Below, one piece after another: positions 35,994 through 44,102 of a stretch of 64,000 nucleotides of DNA. The stretch lies in the NCBI RefSeq assembly GCF_000282095.2, contig NZ_AKKC02000004.1, positions 186,001-250,000 on the forward strand, read 5' to 3'. Numbering within the stretch: position 1 is the stretch's first letter; every line of letters starts with the position of its first letter. Below the pieces are notes generated by a model, which saw nothing but the letters and a program-made list of their open reading frames with translations, searched no databases and was not told where the DNA came from. Source of the stretch: Rhizobium sp. CF080 (lineage in GTDB: Bacteria > Pseudomonadota > Alphaproteobacteria > Rhizobiales > Rhizobiaceae). The translations under genes and the position numbers were made by a program.

Positions 35994-36427
35994 CCGACAA
36001 AAAAACAGCTCCGATCGATCACGAAACTTTTCGGGCCCTGATCGATGCCTATGGATCGAGCCCGAACCGTTGGCCCGACGCGATCAGGGATAGGGCAATC
36101 TCTTTCATGGGAACTGAGGAAGGCCGCGTATTGACCACAGATGCCAGTCGGCTCGACGCCGTCTTGTCCCGTTTGTCGCCGCCCTCGCCTTCAGCCGGAC
36201 TGACTGCCGGAATCCTGGCCGATGGCAAAACGTGGATCGCCAGAAGACAGAGATTTCGACGCTGGGCGATCAGCGCGGGATTGATCGGGATCGGACTTGC
36301 CGGCGGCCTGACGGGCGCCGTTGCGGTCATGGTCATCACGCCTCCCCCTGCCCTTTCCGTAAATGGCACAATGACCGCGTTCGGCGAATTGCAATTCGAC
36401 AATGAGTTGACGCAGGAGACACCATGA
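35990..36427 (+). CDS. Putative anti-sigma factor (single-pass membrane protein)
   Basis: 145 residues, starting at the ATGA overlap with the sigma gene. The cytoplasmic N-terminus (DHETFRALIDAYGSSPNRWPDAIRDRA) is a short helical domain of the kind seen in ECF anti-sigma factors of this group. One membrane segment, WAISAGLIGIGLAGGLTGAVAVMVI, leads to a short periplasmic tail. It lacks the His-x-x-x-Cys-x-x-Cys zinc motif, so it is not a ZAS-type factor. Role inferred from position and topology. Confidence 0.7.
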   Translation: MTDKKTAPIDHETFRALIDAYGSSPNRWPDAIRDRAISFMGTEEGRVLTTDASRLDAVLSRLSPPSPSAGLTAGILADGKTWIARRQRFRRWAISAGLIGIGLAGGLTGAVAVMVITPPPALSVNGTMTAFGELQFDNELTQETP

Positions 36428-36873
36428 CCGACATCAATTTTAGAAGGCTGGTGATTGCGCTGCTCGCGCTCAATACGTTCCTCATCTGCGCTCTTGCGGG
36501 CGCCGGGATCGTCTATCTCAGGAAAGACCCGCCAGCCGCCGTTGCCCGAATGCCATTGGCCGGAGAGCAGCTCTCCAAGGATGATCGGGAGGCCTTTCAA
36601 CGCACCATGAACGATGCTCGTCGCGTGGTACGCCAGTCTTCACTCGAAGCGCGGCAGGCACGCATAGAGGCTGCCGCGCTGATGGGCGAACCGGAATTCG
36701 ACGCCAAAGCCTTGGCCAGCGCGCTGGACCGCGCGCGCCGGGCGGAGCTCGCCGTGCGCGCCGCCACGGAAGACCGGGCCGTGGAATTCGCGCAAGGACT
36801 GCCCCTCGATGCCCGCCGGCGGCTCGCAGAGGGATTGCTGGCCCGCGAGGCTCCGCGCCCCGCCACGAAATGA
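36424..36873 (+). CDS. Periplasmic sensor-like protein (CnrR/heavy-metal-sensor type)
   Basis: 149 residues, starting at the ATGA overlap with the anti-sigma gene. One N-terminal membrane anchor (VIALLALNTFLICALAGAGIVYL) and a periplasmic all-helical domain with long Arg/Glu/Ala-rich helices (MNDARRVVRQSSLEARQARIEAAALM) fit the periplasmic heavy-metal-sensor family related to CnrR and Spy. Metal-binding His and Met are scarce in the helices, so metal sensing is not obvious. It probably controls release of the sigma factor together with the upstream anti-sigma. Confidence 0.7.
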   Translation: MTDINFRRLVIALLALNTFLICALAGAGIVYLRKDPPAAVARMPLAGEQLSKDDREAFQRTMNDARRVVRQSSLEARQARIEAAALMGEPEFDAKALASALDRARRAELAVRAATEDRAVEFAQGLPLDARRRLAEGLLAREAPRPATK

Positions 36874-36948
36874 CCATATTTGGGAAGCGACGGATTTCCC
36901 AACAGCCGCCGTTAAAGAGCCGATGACGAAACGGAGTTCGTATCGGCT

Positions 36949-38454
36949 ATGGCCAATTCCAAAGAGATTGACGCGGCCCTGACACTCTGGCGCTTCGGCC
37001 TCGGCGCGCGTGAAGGCGATATGCAAGCGATCCGGGATGACCCTCGCGATCTTCTGCAGCAAGAAGTGGTTGAATGCTACACGCCAACGCCCGTCGGAGC
37101 AGCACTGCGTTCGAGCGCTGACCTCCTCATGTCTCTGATCGAGTACAACAAGGAAGTTCAGGCAGAACGGGACCGTCCCGCGCCAGCGCCGGTGCCCGGC
37201 CCCCAGCCGGTCGCGACCGCCGTCGGCAACGCCATGGAGGCAAACCGTCCCGCCGGGGGCATGATGGATAACGGAATGATGGCGGCTCCGTCCCAATCGC
37301 CACAGCCGGACAGGAAGGCCGCACCGGCTTCAAAACGCCCGTACCTTCCTCAGCAGATACTCATTGCCGAAGCCGACGCCAGATTCAACGGCACGATACA
37401 TCAGCCATTGATCGGTTTCGGCGAACGGCTCGCCATGTTTTGGGCAAACCATTTCGCAATCGCTACCGGCAAAGGCGGCGACGTGCATATCATGGCGGGC
37501 GCCTTCGAACGCGAGGCGATACGCCCGCATGTCTTCGGCCGCTTCGAAGACATGCTGCTTGCAGTCGAGAGCCATCCGGCCATGCTGTATTTCCTCGACA
37601 ACCATCAATCGATCGGCCCGAATTCGCAGGCCAACAAGAATGGAAAACGCGGGCTCAACGAGAACCTCGCCCGCGAGATCATGGAGTTGCACACGCTGGG
37701 AGTAGACGGCGGTTACGAGCAGGCAGACGTGACCTCGCTTGCCGGTATCATCACCGGCTGGACCGTCTATCGCGATGAAAAACGTCCCGGCCCGATGGGT
37801 AGTTTTGTCTTCAATGCCTATGCGCACGAGCCAGGTGACCATTCGGTGATGGGAATGACCTATGCCGAGGACGGCGTGGAACAGGGGCGCTCCGTGCTTC
37901 GCGACCTCGCCCGTCATCCGGCGACTGCCAAACATATCGCGTTCAAACTCGTTCGGCATTTCGTGGCGGACCAGCCACCGGCCGGTATCGTTCGCAAAGT
38001 CGCCGCGGCTTACACCAAGACACATGGCGACCTTTCGGCCGTCTACAACGCGCTGATCGACAGCGAGGAAGCCTGGACGCCTGGATTGTCCAAGATGCGG
38101 CCCCCGCTCGACTATGTCGTGGCGCTGATCCGGGCAACAGGCCTCAGACCGAAACCCGAGCAGATCATTTCCACCCTGAATGCGCTCGGTCAACCGCTCT
38201 GGAACCCCTCCGGCCCGAATGGTTTCTCCGACGTCACAGATGGCTGGGCTTCATCCGAAGGCCTTGCCACCCGGATCGACGCGGCTAACATTTTCGCCCA
38301 CCAGGTGGGTGCGGGTACCGACCCGCGAGAGTTCGTCAAGGACCGTTTGGGACCGCTCCTTTCTCCTGAAACGCTGGAGGCGGTAGCCAGGGCCGAAACC
38401 AAGGCACAAGGCCTGTCTATCGCATTCCTTTCCCCCGAATTTCAGAGGCGTTGA
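36949..38454 (+). CDS. DUF1800 domain-containing protein
   Basis: 501 residues. DUF1800 marks include RFGLGAREGD near the start, the pair ERLAMFWANHFAIA, GLNENLAREIMELHTLGVDGGYEQADV, AHEPGDHSVMGMTY and KHIAFKLVRHFVADQPP. Function is unknown. These proteins regularly precede DUF1501 proteins and are thought to be exported. No signal peptide is seen here, so it may travel with its Tat-exported partner. Residues about 75-130 form an unusual Pro/Met-rich insertion (AGGMMDNGMMAAP). The end overlaps the upstream part of the DUF1501 gene region. Confidence 0.88.
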   Translation: MANSKEIDAALTLWRFGLGAREGDMQAIRDDPRDLLQQEVVECYTPTPVGAALRSSADLLMSLIEYNKEVQAERDRPAPAPVPGPQPVATAVGNAMEANRPAGGMMDNGMMAAPSQSPQPDRKAAPASKRPYLPQQILIAEADARFNGTIHQPLIGFGERLAMFWANHFAIATGKGGDVHIMAGAFEREAIRPHVFGRFEDMLLAVESHPAMLYFLDNHQSIGPNSQANKNGKRGLNENLAREIMELHTLGVDGGYEQADVTSLAGIITGWTVYRDEKRPGPMGSFVFNAYAHEPGDHSVMGMTYAEDGVEQGRSVLRDLARHPATAKHIAFKLVRHFVADQPPAGIVRKVAAAYTKTHGDLSAVYNALIDSEEAWTPGLSKMRPPLDYVVALIRATGLRPKPEQIISTLNALGQPLWNPSGPNGFSDVTDGWASSEGLATRIDAANIFAHQVGAGTDPREFVKDRLGPLLSPETLEAVARAETKAQGLSIAFLSPEFQRR

Positions 38455-38456
38455 TC

Positions 38457-39680
38457 ATGTTGTGCGAGCATCTTTCTCCGACCCGTCGTGCAGTTCTTGG
38501 TGCTTCCGGCGCGCTCTTTGCCTGGGCCTTCATGCCCCGCTTCGCGCACGCCGCCGGAGGGCGGGATCCGCGTTTCGTGACGATCATTCTGCGTGGTGCG
38601 CTCGACGGTTTGACGGCGGTCCCGCCAATCGGTGATCCGGACTACGAGGCATTGAGACAACAGAGCGCCATGCGGATCGATGGAGACAATCCGGCACTGC
38701 CGCTCGATGGCTTCTTCGCCCTGCATCCCTCCATGCGTAATTTTCAACGTCTTTTTCGCGCCGGACAGGCCGCCGTCGTGCATGCCAGTGCAACCGCCTA
38801 TAGGGACCGTTCGCATTTCGACGGGCAGGACGTCCTGGAATCTGGGTTTCCGTCGCCGGGCCACGTCGAAACCGGCTGGCTCAATAGACTGCTCGAAGGA
38901 TTGCCGCCGGGCGAACGGGTCGCGCCGGGTGCGGCCGAGCGCGTGCGGGGACTGTCGGTCGGGACAACTGCCGCGCTCGTCATTCGCGGCAAGGCGCCGG
39001 TGCTCGGCTGGGCACCTTCCATCCTGAAACCTGCGGATAGCGATCTCGCCCCCCGCCTTGCCGATCTCTACGGACAGAAGGACCCGGTTCTCGCGCGTCT
39101 TCTTCAAGAAGGGATCGACACCGGAAAGATCGCGTCCGGCATCGACATCAAGTCGCGCGGCGGTCCGGGAGATCCGAACGGCATGGAGCAGATGGCAAGA
39201 GGTGCTGCGCGGCTGATCGCGCATCCGGAAGGCCCCCGTGTCGCAGCCCTCGCGTTCGAGGGATGGGATACCCACGCTCAGGAAACCGACCGGCTGGCTA
39301 AACTGCTGACCGGGCTCGACAACGCGTTCGCTGCATTCGAGCAGGAGCTAGGGCCCGTCTGGAAGGATACCGCAATCCTCGTCGCGACGGAGTTCGGCCG
39401 CACCGCCCGTGTCAATGGGACCGAAGGCACCGACCACGGGACGGGTACGACAGCTTTTCTTGCCGGCGGAGCGATACGCGGAGGGCGAGTCATCGCCGAC
39501 TGGCCCGGTTTAAAGGAAGCGCAGTTGCGCGACGGCCGCGACCTTGCAGCAACCACTGATCTCAGAGCGATTATCAAAGGGGTTGCGACCGACCTGCTTG
39601 GCGCGAATGCCGGCTATCTCCGCGACGTGGTTTTTCCGGGCTCGGAAAGCGTGCAAGCGGCACGAGGCCTGATCGTGTGA
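38457..39680 (+). CDS. DUF1501 domain-containing protein, Tat-exported
   Basis: 407 residues from ATG 38457, eight bases after AGAGG; a TTG at 38451 overlapping the previous stop is also possible. The N-terminus has a twin-arginine signal (SPTRRAVLGASGALFAWAF, cleavage near FAHAAGG). The rest fits DUF1501, part of the alkaline phosphatase/sulfatase-like superfamily: FVTIILRGALDGLTAVPP, SATAYRDRSHFDGQDVLESG, FEGWDTHAQE and ATEFGRTARVNGTEGTDHGTGT. Function unknown. It forms a pair with the DUF1800 gene behind the ECF sigma module. Confidence 0.88.
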   Translation: MLCEHLSPTRRAVLGASGALFAWAFMPRFAHAAGGRDPRFVTIILRGALDGLTAVPPIGDPDYEALRQQSAMRIDGDNPALPLDGFFALHPSMRNFQRLFRAGQAAVVHASATAYRDRSHFDGQDVLESGFPSPGHVETGWLNRLLEGLPPGERVAPGAAERVRGLSVGTTAALVIRGKAPVLGWAPSILKPADSDLAPRLADLYGQKDPVLARLLQEGIDTGKIASGIDIKSRGGPGDPNGMEQMARGAARLIAHPEGPRVAALAFEGWDTHAQETDRLAKLLTGLDNAFAAFEQELGPVWKDTAILVATEFGRTARVNGTEGTDHGTGTTAFLAGGAIRGGRVIADWPGLKEAQLRDGRDLAATTDLRAIIKGVATDLLGANAGYLRDVVFPGSESVQAARGLIV

Positions 39681-39781
39681 TGCTAATGCTGCTCAACGCG
39701 AAAGACAGCATTTCGAGTTCCTGATCTTACCGATCGTCGACGTTTGGGACGATTTTTCACTATTCAGGAGATTCTTAAATT

Positions 39782-39794
39782 AAATAGTCTATTT
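39782..39794. promoter_or_regulatory. Candidate operator upstream of the sulfonate-type importer
   Basis: AAATAG-T-CTATTT is a perfect 6-base inverted repeat in an AT-rich stretch 72 bases before the binding-protein gene. Such symmetric AT-rich sites are typical of LysR-type sulfur regulators, but no specific regulator can be named. Confidence 0.3.
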
Positions 39795-39866
39795 CTTTTG
39801 TAGAAAATACCCCACCCTTCCGTGCATCGATTTCTGCATCCTGCAACGAGAAGGGGAAAATCCGCG

Positions 39867-40892
39867 ATGACATTGGTAAAAACAGTAAGGACGGCGCTGT
39901 TCGGCCTGCTTGCCTTCGGCGCCACGAGTGGCGTGGCTGCAGCTCAGACGAACGCCTCCCTTCTTCCGAAGGTGCCGCCTGGAACGGTCCTGACGATCGG
40001 CGATCCGGTGACGCAGAAAGCTCTGGAAGTTTCCGGGTTGATCAAGGAACTGTCCTTCGAGGTCAAATGGGCAAACATCAGCGGCGGTCCGCAAACGTCG
40101 GAAGCTTTCCGTGCCAAGGCGCTCGACGTTGGATCAGTAGCCGAGATCCCATCTATCTTCGCCAACTGGAATAACCTGCCGGTCCGCAACATCGCCTATC
40201 GCGAACGCCGCGACCCGATTGCCAATCCCATCTACCGTTTCGGGGTAGCGCCGGGCGCCGGCATCAAGACGCTGGCGGACTTTCGCGGCAAGCGCATCGC
40301 CTTCAGCCCTGGCCAGGCCCAAGGCGCTCTGGTTCTGCGCGCCCTTCATGCCGCTGGCCTCAAGAAAAGCGACGTCACGCTGGTCGAACTGCCGAGCACC
40401 GGCGACGTCTATCCGAAGGCGCTGGCCAGCAAGCAGGTCGACGTGGCACCCCTCGGCGGTGTCTACATTCGGCGTTACATCACGCAATACGGTTCCGATG
40501 GCGCCACGCTCGTGGAACACGGGCTGCGCGATGATCCAGGCCACCTCTATGCGCCGCAATGGGTGCTGGACGACCCCGCCAAGGCGACGGCGCTCGCCGA
40601 ATATGTCGGCCTTTGGGCGCGTGCGACCGAGTGGGTCAACAGGAACCCGGAGATCTGGATCAAGGAATATTATGTCGGGCAGCAGGGTCTGAGCCAGGAT
40701 GACGGCGAATATCTCGTCAAACTGACCGGCGAACAGGTTGTTTCGGGAGATTGGAGCGAGGTGAAGAAGCGCCACCAGGAGACCATCAATCTGCTGGCGC
40801 AGGAGCTCGGTTACAAGCCCTACGACGTGGAAAAGATCTTCGACAACCGGTTCGAAAAAACCGCCGCCGCCGCTTTGGCGAAGAGCCAGTAA
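39867..40892 (+). CDS. Sulfonate/nitrate-type ABC transporter solute-binding protein
   Basis: 341 residues from ATG 39867, about eight bases after AAGGGG. The signal peptide ends at GVAAAQT. The fold is SsuA/TauA-like: ALEVSGLIKELSFEVKWANISGGPQTSEAFRAKALDVG, then FRGKRIAFSPGQAQGALVLRAL and DVAPLGGVYIRRYI. Periplasmic. With the permease, ATPase and flavin monooxygenase that follow it looks like uptake and oxidation of an organosulfur (or aminopolycarboxylate-like) compound. Confidence 0.88.
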   Translation: MTLVKTVRTALFGLLAFGATSGVAAAQTNASLLPKVPPGTVLTIGDPVTQKALEVSGLIKELSFEVKWANISGGPQTSEAFRAKALDVGSVAEIPSIFANWNNLPVRNIAYRERRDPIANPIYRFGVAPGAGIKTLADFRGKRIAFSPGQAQGALVLRALHAAGLKKSDVTLVELPSTGDVYPKALASKQVDVAPLGGVYIRRYITQYGSDGATLVEHGLRDDPGHLYAPQWVLDDPAKATALAEYVGLWARATEWVNRNPEIWIKEYYVGQQGLSQDDGEYLVKLTGEQVVSGDWSEVKKRHQETINLLAQELGYKPYDVEKIFDNRFEKTAAAALAKSQ

Positions 40893-40923
40893 TCCCGGCA
40901 TCATCCAAGAGGAGACCTGAAGC

Positions 40924-41802
40924 ATGGCAACCATTTGGGATGCGGATGAGGTGAAATCGTCTCGCCAGTCCGGTCGTGAAACTGTACTTACCGTTCCAGC
41001 GGTGACGAGACCCACATCGCGGCACCGTCGAAGACTGGGGCCGGGGCCGGCGATACCGTTCGGACTCCAGATCGGGCCGGCATTGCTTGTGCTGCTTTGG
41101 GTGGCGGGCTCTGCATTCGGGTGGATCGATCCCCGGATCCTGTCCGCACCGTGGACGGTCGTTGAGGCCTTTGGAAGGCTCATCGAACAGGGCCGCCTGC
41201 AGGATAACTTCGTGACATCGGCGACGCGCGCCCTGCTTGGCCTCAGCATCGGCCTGGTGATCGGCACGATCCTCGCCGTCACTGCCGGCCTTTCCCGGAT
41301 CGGCGAAGCACTGATCGACGGCCCCGTTCAGATCAAACGCGCCATCCCGACGCTGGCCCTGATCCCCCTGCTGATCCTGTGGTTCGGCATCGGCGAGGGC
41401 ATGAAGGTCACCACCATCGTGCTCGCCGTCATCATACCCATCTACATCCACACCCATAATGCCCTGCGCGGCATCGACAGTCGCTATGTCGAACTGGCCG
41501 AGACGCTCCGCATGAGCCAGAAGGATTTCATCCTTCAGGTCGTGCTGCCCGGCGCACTGCCCGGTTTCCTCCTGGGCCTTCGGTTTGCCGTCACCCTCTG
41601 CTGGGTTTCGCTTGTCGTGGTCGAGCAGATCAACGCCACCAGCGGGCTTGGCTACATGATCGAACTCGCCCGCAACTACGGACAGACCGATGTCATCCTC
41701 GTCGGCCTGGTCGTCTATGTGCTGCTGGGTCTTGTCTCGGACGGTCTCGTCCGCCTGCTCGAACGGAGGGTCCTCTCATGGCGCCGCACCTTGGCCAACT
41801 GA
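40924..41802 (+). CDS. Sulfonate-type ABC transporter permease (SsuC/TauC family)
   Basis: 292 residues, ATG 40924 after GAGGAGA. The N-terminal 45 residues are a polar extension. Six membrane segments follow, with an EAA loop YVELAETLRMSQKDFILQVVLPGALPGFLLGLRFAV typical of SsuC. The coding end overlaps the ATPase gene by 25 bases, indicating coupling. Confidence 0.9.
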   Translation: MATIWDADEVKSSRQSGRETVLTVPAVTRPTSRHRRRLGPGPAIPFGLQIGPALLVLLWVAGSAFGWIDPRILSAPWTVVEAFGRLIEQGRLQDNFVTSATRALLGLSIGLVIGTILAVTAGLSRIGEALIDGPVQIKRAIPTLALIPLLILWFGIGEGMKVTTIVLAVIIPIYIHTHNALRGIDSRYVELAETLRMSQKDFILQVVLPGALPGFLLGLRFAVTLCWVSLVVVEQINATSGLGYMIELARNYGQTDVILVGLVVYVLLGLVSDGLVRLLERRVLSWRRTLAN

Positions 41803-42527
41803 CGTCTGCAACCAAAACCGTGCATGTCAGGAACCTCGTGCGCCGGTTCGCCACGAAGACGATCCTGGACGGCGTGGATCTCGATATCGAGGAAGGGGAA
41901 TTCGTCGCCCTGCTCGGCAAGAGCGGATCCGGCAAGAGCACTTTCCTCAAGGCGCTTGCCGGCCTCGACCACGATGTCGAAGGAACCGGCACCCTCGATA
42001 CGCCCGAGAATCTTTCGGTGGTCTTTCAGGATGCCCGCCTTCTGCCCTGGCGTAGTGTCATCCAGAACGTCACGCTCGGCCTGCCCGGTGCGGCCGGTCA
42101 GGAGGCAGGTGGAAAGGCATTGGCCGAAGTGGGGCTCGAGGGCCGCGAAGCGGCCTGGCCCAATCAGCTGTCAGGCGGCGAGCAGCAGAGGGTCGCCCTT
42201 GCACGCTCGCTGGTCCGCCAACCGGCCCTGTTACTCGCCGACGAACCGTTCGGCGCACTCGACGCGCTCACCCGGCTGAAGATGCACGACCTTTTGCGGG
42301 AACTGTGCGCGAGGCATCGTCCGGCCGTGCTCCTGGTCACTCACGACGTCGACGAGGCAATCTCGCTCGCCGACCGGATACTCGTTCTCGACGCAGGCCA
42401 ATTGATCGAGGACCTGCGGATCGATCTGCCGTCACCCCGCGATCACGGCGACCCACGCTTCGCAAAGATCCGCACCCAGCTTCTGAGCCGACTCGGAGTC
42501 GAAACTCCCGGCCGGCGGGCCGCCTGA
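41778..42527 (+). CDS. Sulfonate-type ABC transporter ATPase (SsuB family)
   Basis: 249 residues from ATG 41778, after GGAGGG within the end of the permease gene. Walker A GKSGSGKST, Q-loop VFQDARLLPWRSVIQNV, signature LSGGEQQRVALARSL, Walker B LLLADEPFGALD and switch HDVDEAISLADR are intact. ARLLPWR is characteristic of the SsuB/TauB group. It completes the importer. Confidence 0.92.
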   Translation: MAPHLGQLTSATKTVHVRNLVRRFATKTILDGVDLDIEEGEFVALLGKSGSGKSTFLKALAGLDHDVEGTGTLDTPENLSVVFQDARLLPWRSVIQNVTLGLPGAAGQEAGGKALAEVGLEGREAAWPNQLSGGEQQRVALARSLVRQPALLLADEPFGALDALTRLKMHDLLRELCARHRPAVLLVTHDVDEAISLADRILVLDAGQLIEDLRIDLPSPRDHGDPRFAKIRTQLLSRLGVETPGRRAA

Positions 42528-42562
42528 AATCCAACACCTGACATCCAGGAGACGTCGTCATC

Positions 42563-42622
42563 ATGACCAGCAAGGGTCAGCTCAATCTCAACGCCTTGAA
42601 CGAGGGACACGCCAATGACTGA
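42563..42622 (+). CDS. 19-residue leader ORF overlapping the monooxygenase start
   Basis: ATG 42563 with AGGAGA nine bases upstream opens a 20-codon frame (MTSKGQLNLNALNEGHAND, stop 42620-42622) that overlaps the start of the monooxygenase gene by eight bases in another frame and contains its ribosome binding site. This arrangement would couple translation of the two. The peptide's LNLNALNEGH also resembles the N-terminus of NtaA-family monooxygenases, so it may be the remnant of a lost paralogue rather than a selected leader. Confidence 0.4.
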   Translation: MTSKGQLNLNALNEGHAND

Positions 42623-43991
42623 ACAAAAGAGACAAATGCGGCTCGGAGCGTTTATCATGGCGACGGGCCATCACGTCGCCGCCTGGCGCCATCCGGGCTC
42701 GCAGGCCGATGCCGGCCTGAATATCGATCACTATCGCGAACTGGCTCAGACGGCGGAACGGGGCAAGTTCGATCTGGTTTTCGTGGCCGACAGCCCCGCC
42801 GGCTGGGAGCGTGCCAAGGACCCGGAAGCGCTTCGCCGTTCCTCACAGGGTGCCCATTTCGAACCCGTGACCCTCTGGGCTGCGCTGTCGCAGACCACGA
42901 GCCACATCGGCTTCGTCGCCACCGCATCCACCACCTATGAGGATCCCTATCTTCTGGCCCGCAAATTCGCCTCGCTCGACTATATCTCCAAGGGTCGGGC
43001 GGCCTGGAATGTGGTCACGACGGGTGCGGACGTTTCCAAAAACTTCTCCATCCCCGGCCATCCCGCCCATGCCGACCGCTACGCGCGGGCCGAGGAATTC
43101 GTCGATCTGGTGAAGGGATTGTGGGACTCCTACGAGGACGACGCCTTCATCCGCGACAAGGAAAGCGGTGTCTATCTCGATCCGGACAAGGTGCATCTCG
43201 TCGACCACAAGGGGCAGTTCTTCTCGGTCACCGGTCCGCTCAATGTCGGCCGTCCCGTGCAGGGCTATCCGGTCATCGTGCAGGCCGGCGCATCAGAACC
43301 AGGTCGCGAACTCGCAGCGAGAACCGCGGAGATGATCTTCACCGCCAACCAGACGCTCGAAGATGCCCAGGAATTCTATTCCGACGTCAAGGGACGGCTC
43401 GCCCGTTATGGGCGCAGCCAAGACGACCTTTTGATCAGTCCCGGCATATTCCCCGTGCTCGGCGGCACCGAAAAGGAAGCGCAGGAGAACTACGACTATA
43501 TCCAGTCGCTCGTTCATCCCTCCATCGCCTGGAATATCCTCGCCCGCCATTACAAGGGCGTCGACCTTTCCGGCTATTCGCTTGACGATCCCGCCCCACC
43601 CTTGCCGCAGGATACGGAACTCAACAAAAGCCGTCTCAAACTGGTCACCGATCTGGTATCCCGAAACAACCTGACGCTGCGCCAATTCTATCTGGCCGTT
43701 GCGACCGCCCGTGGCCATCGCACGGTGATCGGCACGCCCGAACAGATTGCCGACGCGATGCAGGAATGGTTCGAAAATGGCGCGGCCGATGCCTTCAATA
43801 TCATGCCCCCGATCCTGCCCACCGGATTGACCGACTTCGTGGATCAGGTCGTGCCGATCCTGCGCAAGCGAGGTCTTTTCCGGCACGAATATGAAGGGAC
43901 GACCCTTCGCGAAAACCTGGGTCTAAAGCGACCGCAAAATGGTTTCGTGCTTCAATCACAGCTTGAGCAGAAGATCCGGACGGCCATATGA
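42615..43991 (+). CDS. LLM-class flavin-dependent monooxygenase (NtaA/SnaA/DszA type)
   Basis: 458 residues from ATG 42615, seven bases after GAGGGA. It is an FMN-dependent two-component monooxygenase of the bacterial luciferase superfamily: RLGAFIMATGHHVAAWRHP, FDLVFVADSP, TTYEDPYLLARKFASLDYISKGRAAWNVVT and PVIVQAGASEPGRELAARTAEMIF. This subgroup includes nitrilotriacetate, dibenzothiophene-sulfone and dimethylsulfide monooxygenases. Position behind a sulfonate-type importer suggests oxidative release of sulfite from an organosulfur compound. No flavin reductase gene is present nearby, so reduced FMN must come from elsewhere. Confidence 0.9.
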   Translation: MTEQKRQMRLGAFIMATGHHVAAWRHPGSQADAGLNIDHYRELAQTAERGKFDLVFVADSPAGWERAKDPEALRRSSQGAHFEPVTLWAALSQTTSHIGFVATASTTYEDPYLLARKFASLDYISKGRAAWNVVTTGADVSKNFSIPGHPAHADRYARAEEFVDLVKGLWDSYEDDAFIRDKESGVYLDPDKVHLVDHKGQFFSVTGPLNVGRPVQGYPVIVQAGASEPGRELAARTAEMIFTANQTLEDAQEFYSDVKGRLARYGRSQDDLLISPGIFPVLGGTEKEAQENYDYIQSLVHPSIAWNILARHYKGVDLSGYSLDDPAPPLPQDTELNKSRLKLVTDLVSRNNLTLRQFYLAVATARGHRTVIGTPEQIADAMQEWFENGAADAFNIMPPILPTGLTDFVDQVVPILRKRGLFRHEYEGTTLRENLGLKRPQNGFVLQSQLEQKIRTAI

Positions 43992-44102
43992 GGCCCGTTT
44001 CATCCCGTTTCATATTGAGATGTCCCGGCCTTGAAGGCGACGGGATCGTCAATATTTCTCCGCCGGACGCCTTCGCTCGTCCCTTCCCGGGCAAGGGTTC
44101 GC

